Assembly: GCA_964531735.1 (NCBI GenBank)
Contig: CAZHGD010000060.1
Location: forward strand, 1-39,766
DNA from: CAZHGD01 sp964531735
GTDB taxonomy: Bacteria > Armatimonadota > UBA10988
Direction of reading: 5' to 3'
Length of the DNA: 39,766 nt
Under the pieces are notes generated by a model. That model did not search any database, was not told where the DNA came from, and was given only the letters and a program-made list of their open reading frames with translations. Each line of letters begins with the position of its first letter. The stretch's first letter is position 1. The position numbers and the translations under genes were made by a program. This document shows, piece by piece, positions 35,211 through 39,766 of the stretch.

Positions 35211-36370
35211 CCTAGTAGCCCTTGCAGCAAGCGTTCGATGCCCTCGAATCGCAGCCTGACCTTGGCGGGGTCGCCCGTACTGGCCGAGACGGCGGCCTCG
35301 AAACCACTGTCCGTGTCCCTGAGCAGCGCGATGAAGCGGTCCACGACAGCATCGGACGCCTCTGCGAGGGTGTCGAGCTGCGCGTCTGTCAGGCGGTCCA
35401 GGTTGACGGTCCATGCCTCGAACAGGGCCTTGTTCACTGGCAGCTTGCGGCCGTCGTGTTCATAGACTTTGCGGAATGCATGCTCGCCCATGATCCGGTG
35501 CGACGCGCGTAGTGCGCGCTCGAAGCGCGTCGACAGGCCAACCAGGTCCTCTGGAGCGAGTCTGTTGAGCTCGGCCATCTGCCGACTCAGGAACTCGTCG
35601 AAGTCTCCACTGGTATACGCCGTGTACGGCGTGCGCGCAAACGCCAGGAAGCGCAGGGCGCACTCGCGCGCCGCCATGCGGTGGTCTTGCACGCTACGGC
35701 AAGTTGCCTGCTGGAAGGCGTCGGAATCCGCCAGGCGCGCAAGGAGGGCTGTGATGGCGCCTTGGTTCAGCGCGTGCCTGATCTCCTGCGCCGTCAGGGG
35801 CAGCCCACCGGTGTTGATCCGCCGGAAGATATTGAACTTCACTTGGTCAGGTGTTCCCTGCTCAACGATGAAGACGGTGAGTACAGTCTCCTGGATACGG
35901 CGCTGGAACGGGCGGGGCAGATGCTCATACTTGCAGCCGTTGAACTGCGCCAGGAACTCCAGGTGGCCGAGGCGCAAGTCCTGCGTGGACACAAAGCGCC
36001 TTAGTGCGGTGAGTCGTTGCAGGCCATCAATCACGACCCAACGCTCATCATCGACGGCGTCGAGGTAGAACGAAGGCAACGGGATCCGCATCAGCAGCGA
36101 CTCGATCAGCCGGCTCTGCGCTTGCTTTGTCCAGATGCCCGCCTGCCGCTGGAAGTCCGGGTCAAGCTGCAACTCACCGTTGGCGATCCGGCTCAGGACC
36201 AAGTCGACGGTCATCTGCGTGGTCCGGATCCGGATCTGCTGCGGGTCGAACGGCTCCTTGATGCGGTCGGCACTGGTGTCCTCCAACTCCAGGTCACCAG
36301 AGCCGTACTCAGTCAGAGGCGTACCAGGGCGCACATCATCGGTGTCAGCGGGTATGTGGGTGATCGCCAT
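35207..36370 (-). CDS. DUF262 (GmrS-like) protein, no HNH domain
   Basis: A 387-residue DUF262 protein. The conserved LDPDFQRQAGIW is at residues 69-80, the ParB-like catalytic signature WVVIDGLQRLTALRRF is at about 111-126, and FRRINTGGLPLTAQEIRHAL follows. The C-terminal 150 residues are helical (FDEFLSRQMAELNRLAPEDL, LDTLAEASDAVVDRFIALL). The DUF1524 HNH nuclease that completes GmrSD-type restriction enzymes is not visible. DUF262 domains in defence proteins couple nucleotide hydrolysis or DNA-modification sensing to an effector. The start at 36370 (MAITHIPAD) has AAGGG about 9 nt upstream; the frame can be extended to 36418. It is the first gene of the three-gene operon, which seems less GC-rich than its neighbours. 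Confidence 0.92.
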   Translation of the reverse strand: MAITHIPADTDDVRPGTPLTEYGSGDLELEDTSADRIKEPFDPQQIRIRTTQMTVDLVLSRIANGELQLDPDFQRQAGIWTKQAQSRLIESLLMRIPLPSFYLDAVDDERWVVIDGLQRLTALRRFVSTQDLRLGHLEFLAQFNGCKYEHLPRPFQRRIQETVLTVFIVEQGTPDQVKFNIFRRINTGGLPLTAQEIRHALNQGAITALLARLADSDAFQQATCRSVQDHRMAARECALRFLAFARTPYTAYTSGDFDEFLSRQMAELNRLAPEDLVGLSTRFERALRASHRIMGEHAFRKVYEHDGRKLPVNKALFEAWTVNLDRLTDAQLDTLAEASDAVVDRFIALLRDTDSGFEAAVSASTGDPAKVRLRFEGIERLLQGLLG

Positions 36371-36753
36371 ATATCTGAGCCCTTGCGCGGTGGGCAGTGG
36401 GTGCCCACCACTCACCAATGTGCCATGGGCCGAAGCTGCCCGTCAAGCCCGAACCAAGGTGGTGCCGACACACGGCCTGCTCCTATGCGAGCGCATGGCT
36501 GTCTCCGGGAGGACCGGCCACCCGTGCTGCTCTGGTGCGGTAGCCGTGCCCCCCACAGCGACGGCGGCCAGCGCGTGCGCCTGACGGCCTCGAGCGTTAC
36601 GGTGGCAGCACAGCCCCCCTGTCTGTGCTGCCGGAGGCCATGCCGACGCGCCGGCCCACTCACACCCCGCGGATCACTGCCGTTGGCCGCGGCACTCGCC
36701 GGCCAGGTTGAAGACAGCCTGATCCTGGCGGCGAAGCGACCAGCGCGCCGGCC
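36371..36753. other. 383-bp intergenic region with one hairpin
   Basis: This lies between the DUF262 start and the stop of the propeller gene, both on the minus strand. It should hold the defence operon's promoter, but I see no convincing -35/-10 pair. GGCAGCACAG (36604-36613) and CTGTGCTGCC (36623-36632) form a perfect 10-bp stem with a 9-nt loop, 121 nt past the propeller stop. It has no T-run on the minus strand, so it is a possible terminator, operator or remnant. No coding region is supported. Confidence 0.5.
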
Positions 36754-37788
36754 TCAGGGCGCCGGCACCGCCGGCTGGCCGATGATCACCGCGCCATCGG
36801 CGGCATAGGTGACCGGATAGGCCCGTGAAATGGCCCAGTCCATGGAGGTCAGCAACACATCCTGCCCATCCGGCCCGGCGAGGACCTTGTGGATGTAGCC
36901 GCCGCGGCCGTCGGGCAGGCGCATGACCCAGTCCTGGCCGGCGCGGTACGGGCCCTCGAACCGGTCGGCCACGACGACGCAGTTGATGCGCGTGTACTTC
37001 TTCTCCGGCTCCGGCGAGATGGCGATCCACTCGGGCGGCACGCCGTGATCGTGGGCGACCCCGTAGTAACAGTACCAGCGGCCGTTGCGGCTCCAGACCT
37101 GCGGCGTCTCGAGTCGCTCGCCGAAGCGCGGCCAAGTCAGCACGACGCCCGGCTCCCAGTGCCGCAGGTCTCTCGAGCGCATGGTGGTCAGGCAACCGGC
37201 CGTGCTGATCGGTTCACCGACGATCTGCGAGTTGATGACCATCTGCCACCAGCCGTCCACCGGCTCGGGCAGCACGTACGGATCGGCCAAGCCGACCCAT
37301 TCCACAGCCTTGCCCGCCCAGGTTGCCGGCAGCCGCTGCCCCAGTGGCGCCACCGGTCCATCGCCGATCTTCTCCCAGGTGTAGAGGTCATTGCTGACCG
37401 CCAGCCCGATACCCGCCTGGCGGCCGTGGCCAGTGTAGACCAGGTACCAGCGGCCGTCGTGCTTGACCACGCTGCCGGTAGCAATGGAGCCGTCGTTCCA
37501 GGTGCCCTTGAGCGCCACCAGCACCGGACCGTGGTCGGTCCAGTGCACCAGGTCGCGGCTGGTCGCGTGGCCCACGTGCTGCCAAGTGGCGCGCTGTTCC
37601 CAGGTCTTCAGGCACGAGGGCGCCTGGAGGTAGAAGGCATGGTAGGTGTCGCCGGCCTTGGCGAACCAGTTGTCGTTGGTGCCCATGCCGGGCGGACGGA
37701 ACAACGGCGGAACGGCGCACATGGCAGGGCCTCCGAGAGCGAACAAGGCGGCGGCGGCAAGGCCGCGGCACAAAGCAGGGCTGAGCAT
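36754..37788 (-). CDS. Secreted five-bladed beta-propeller glycosidase (GH32/GH43-like)
   Basis: A 344-residue exported protein with signal MLSPALCRGLAAAALFALGG...MCA. The order of motifs fits the GH32/43/62/68 fold: NDNWF (Asp39, nucleophile position), VGHATSRDLVHW, GSIATGSVVKHDGRWYLVYTG, LADPYVLPEP (Asp169, transition-state stabiliser position) and LETPQVWSRNGRWYCYYG (Glu227, acid/base position). Repeated blades continue to the C-terminus. Likely role: hydrolysis of fructans, arabinans or xylan side chains, or glycan binding; the exact family cannot be fixed by eye. The start at 37788 has GGGAG 7 nt upstream; the longer frame is Arg-rich and improbable. It is downstream of the SIMPL gene on the same strand with a 271-nt gap. 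Confidence 0.85.
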   Translation of the reverse strand: MLSPALCRGLAAAALFALGGPAMCAVPPLFRPPGMGTNDNWFAKAGDTYHAFYLQAPSCLKTWEQRATWQHVGHATSRDLVHWTDHGPVLVALKGTWNDGSIATGSVVKHDGRWYLVYTGHGRQAGIGLAVSNDLYTWEKIGDGPVAPLGQRLPATWAGKAVEWVGLADPYVLPEPVDGWWQMVINSQIVGEPISTAGCLTTMRSRDLRHWEPGVVLTWPRFGERLETPQVWSRNGRWYCYYGVAHDHGVPPEWIAISPEPEKKYTRINCVVVADRFEGPYRAGQDWVMRLPDGRGGYIHKVLAGPDGQDVLLTSMDWAISRAYPVTYAADGAVIIGQPAVPAP

Positions 37789-38059
37789 GGCGGCACTCCC
37801 ACAGCGCCGCGGCCGATGCTTCGCGCGACGCTGGTGCTCACCTCCTCGCCGCCACGGCCCACAGCGCCGAGCCATGGCCCGCGCTCGCAAGCACCAAGGC
37901 CGGTACGCGCTCCGCGACGCGCCGTGTGCCGCCGCCGGGCGAACCGGCCGGCGCCAGTCTGGTGGCAGGCCAGCCGCGCCGGCGGCGGTCGGGCCTGCCG
38001 AACGCCTCGGCCCCGGGGCTCTGGACGTTGCGCCAGCCCGCCGGTCTCTCCCAGCCTAC

Positions 38060-38884
38060 CTAGCCAACCAGCTCGTACTCCACGTACACCGTGGCTGGCA
38101 CGTCCAGCAGCCCGGGCTCCATCCCGTCCTCGGGGCCGGCGACGTCGCTGGCGCCGACCGGCCGCGATTCGACGGCCTGCGCCACCGCATTGCGGGGATC
38201 ACCGGCCGGCCGGAAGCCGTAGTACGGTTCGAGCGGAGTCTCGGACAGCCGCATGACGCGGCCCAGCCGCGCGCCCGCGGCGCCGGCGATGGTCTCCGCG
38301 CGTTGCCGCGCGTTCCGAGCTGCCAGCTCCCGCGCGTGGTTCCGCGCCGGCCCCAGTTGCTCAATGGTGAACGATGCTTCGCCGACCACCTCGGCCCCGG
38401 CCGCGATGGCCTCATCCAGGTACCGGCCGGCGTGGTCGACGTCACGGATCGTCGCGGTCAGCGTCTCGCTGGCCCTGAACGCGCGCACCTGGTCGCCGCG
38501 GTACTGCTTTAGCCCCCGCGGCCCGGTCGCCACAGTCACCGCGACGAGCTCGCGCTGGCCCGTGGCCAAGTCGGCCTCCTTCACCCCCAGACGCGTCAAT
38601 GCGCCCAGCAACGCGGTCATCTGCTCCACCAGGTGGGTCTGCGCACCCGTGGCCGTCTCGCCCTCGGCCGACGCCCTGAACCTCGCCCGCAGAATGTCCG
38701 GCTTGACGCGGTAGAGGCCGGAGCCCTGGACCACGAATCGGCGCCGGTCTGGCGCTTCGTCTCTGCCGCTCGCTGTCCGGCCGTGACCCAGGCGCTCGGT
38801 GAACACGCCGCCCGCCATGACCATCAGTGCGCCTAGCACGCACCCGGTGACCACGGTCAGGACCCGCTGCTGCTCTTCTCGCAT
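38060..38884 (-). CDS. SIMPL (DUF541) domain envelope protein
   Basis: A 274-residue protein with one N-terminal membrane anchor or uncleaved signal (VLTVVTGCVLGALMVMAGGV). The SIMPL/DUF541 domain covers about 55-270. It begins FVVQGSGLYRVKPDILRARF and continues LTRLGVKEADLATGQRELVA, LTATIRDVDHAGRYLDEAIA, ARELAARNARQRAETIAGAA and GARLGRVMRLSE. These are the standard family strands and helices. Members such as E. coli YggE are periplasmic, linked to oxidative stress, and form large oligomeric rings; the biochemical function is unclear. The start at 38884 has GGAG about 8 nt upstream. It lies leftward of the rRNA terminator in the same orientation. Confidence 0.93.
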   Translation of the reverse strand: MREEQQRVLTVVTGCVLGALMVMAGGVFTERLGHGRTASGRDEAPDRRRFVVQGSGLYRVKPDILRARFRASAEGETATGAQTHLVEQMTALLGALTRLGVKEADLATGQRELVAVTVATGPRGLKQYRGDQVRAFRASETLTATIRDVDHAGRYLDEAIAAGAEVVGEASFTIEQLGPARNHARELAARNARQRAETIAGAAGARLGRVMRLSETPLEPYYGFRPAGDPRNAVAQAVESRPVGASDVAGPEDGMEPGLLDVPATVYVEYELVG

Positions 38885-39223
38885 CGCCGCCTCTCCTCTG
38901 GCGAGGATGCCCGCCCCCGTCTCACACCGCGCGCAACGGCCGGCGCGGTCAGCGAGGGCCGTGGCTCCTGCGGCGTTCCACCCCGCGTGCAACGACTTCG
39001 TCAGACGGTCGTTCCTGGGGCTCGGCGCAGAGTTACAGCCGGCGCCCGCGAGTCACGCGTGACCGGGGAGTGCGATCAGCCCGTGCTGGCCGCATCGTCA
39101 CCAGCGACCAGCCGCTGAGCGTTCAGGTGGCGGCGCCGGCGAGGGGTCGGGTGAACGTGTGGAAGCTCGCGGCCAGCGCTGGCCGCGCCCAGGGAGAGGG
39201 TGGGGTAGGGTGCTCCCAAAGCA
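38885..39223. other. Intergenic region between SIMPL gene and rRNA terminator
   Basis: About 340 nt of GC-rich sequence. The part next to the SIMPL gene contains its ribosome-binding site; otherwise I see no supported gene, tRNA, repeat or promoter. Reading frames across it are short or Arg/Ala-rich extensions of neighbouring frames. Confidence 0.6.
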
Positions 39224-39251
39224 CGAAGCCCAGCACTCAGGCTGGGCTTCG
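39224..39251 (-). terminator. Terminator of the rRNA operon
   Basis: CGAAGCCCAGC (39241-39251 on the minus strand) pairs perfectly with GCTGGGCTTCG (39224-39234) around a 6-nt loop. On the minus strand it lies 9 nt past the 5S 3' end and is followed by TGCTTTGG, a weak T-run. This placement and the strong 11-bp stem support a rho-independent terminator. Confidence 0.85.
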
Positions 39252-39260
39252 CGAAAAGGC

Positions 39261-39379
39261 TCCCGGCGAACGACCTACTCTTCCACGGAGTCGCCCCCGC
39301 AGTACCATCGGCGCTGGTGGTCTTAACTGCTCTGTTCGGAATGGGAAGAGGTGTGGCCCCACCGCTATGGTCACCGGGA
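39261..39379 (-). rRNA. rrf: 5S ribosomal RNA
   Basis: On the minus strand the region reads as a canonical 5S rRNA of about 119 nt. The 5' TCCCGG pairs with the 3' CCGGGA. The conserved GGTGGGGCCACACCTCTTCC, CATTCCGAACAGAGCAGTTA and GATGGTACTGCGGGGGCGAC blocks are in the normal order. It follows 23S in the usual rRNA operon order and is followed by a terminator hairpin. Confidence 0.95.
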
Positions 39380-39449
39380 AACTGGTGACATTGTGTATGG
39401 ACGATTGCGAAGGCACTTTGACGAGCGCCTGACACTTTGTTCAGGGGAA

Positions 39450-39766
<317 letters not shown>

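Overview
The window is a high-GC bacterial chromosome segment with dense coding on both strands and one end of an rRNA operon. The gene mix includes large secreted multidomain proteins (DUF4091-like, NPCBM/PA14, LamG plus beta-helix), a PhyH dioxygenase, a long PIG-L deacetylase, a two-domain ThyX, RicT and SIMPL. Together with dispersed hairpin-pair repeats this suggests a Planctomycetota/Lentisphaerota/Armatimonadota/Hydrogenedentota-like organism. That placement is inferred from gene content; the partial 23S and complete 5S at the right end could settle it.

Layout. 46-5073 (minus): a tight six-gene, cysteine-rich operon. In transcription order it holds a DUF318/ArsP-type permease, a ModA-like lipoprotein, a thioredoxin-like lipoprotein, a second ModA-like lipoprotein, a cysteine desulfurase and a small CxxC thioredoxin-like protein. 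Junctions overlap or are nearly contiguous. No ABC ATPase or ABC permease accompanies the two binding proteins. 5188-7201 (minus): APC-family transporter and iron-sulfur-flavoprotein-like reductase. 7202-7516: an intergenic repeat made of two hairpins, then a perfect 40-bp palindrome. 7517-14085 (minus): secreted TPR/WD40-like protein, alpha/beta hydrolase, lipoprotein, large secreted protein and PhyH dioxygenase. 14214-16796 (plus): PIG-L deacetylase, divergent from PhyH.

16858-22101 (plus): overlapping genes miaB, a GT39-like membrane glycosyltransferase, ricT and a tandem-domain thyX. The glycosyltransferase carries an in-frame 111-nt hairpin-pair repeat. Putting RicT with MiaB matches the link reported in Bacillus between the Ric complex and MiaB-dependent tRNA thiomethylation. 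22221-29424 (plus): methyltransferase and two very large secreted proteins. 29434-33027 (minus): LamG/TPR/beta-helix protein, convergent with them.

33073-36370 (minus): a three-gene operon of a DUF262 protein without a visible HNH domain, a DUF3696-type AAA ATPase and an unrecognised third protein. All three genes overlap translationally and the base composition looks less GC-rich than around it. This is the best candidate in the window for an undescribed defence-type system. 36754-38884 (minus): GH32/43-type beta-propeller protein and SIMPL-domain protein. 39224-39766 (minus): terminator, 5S rRNA and the 3' part of 23S rRNA.
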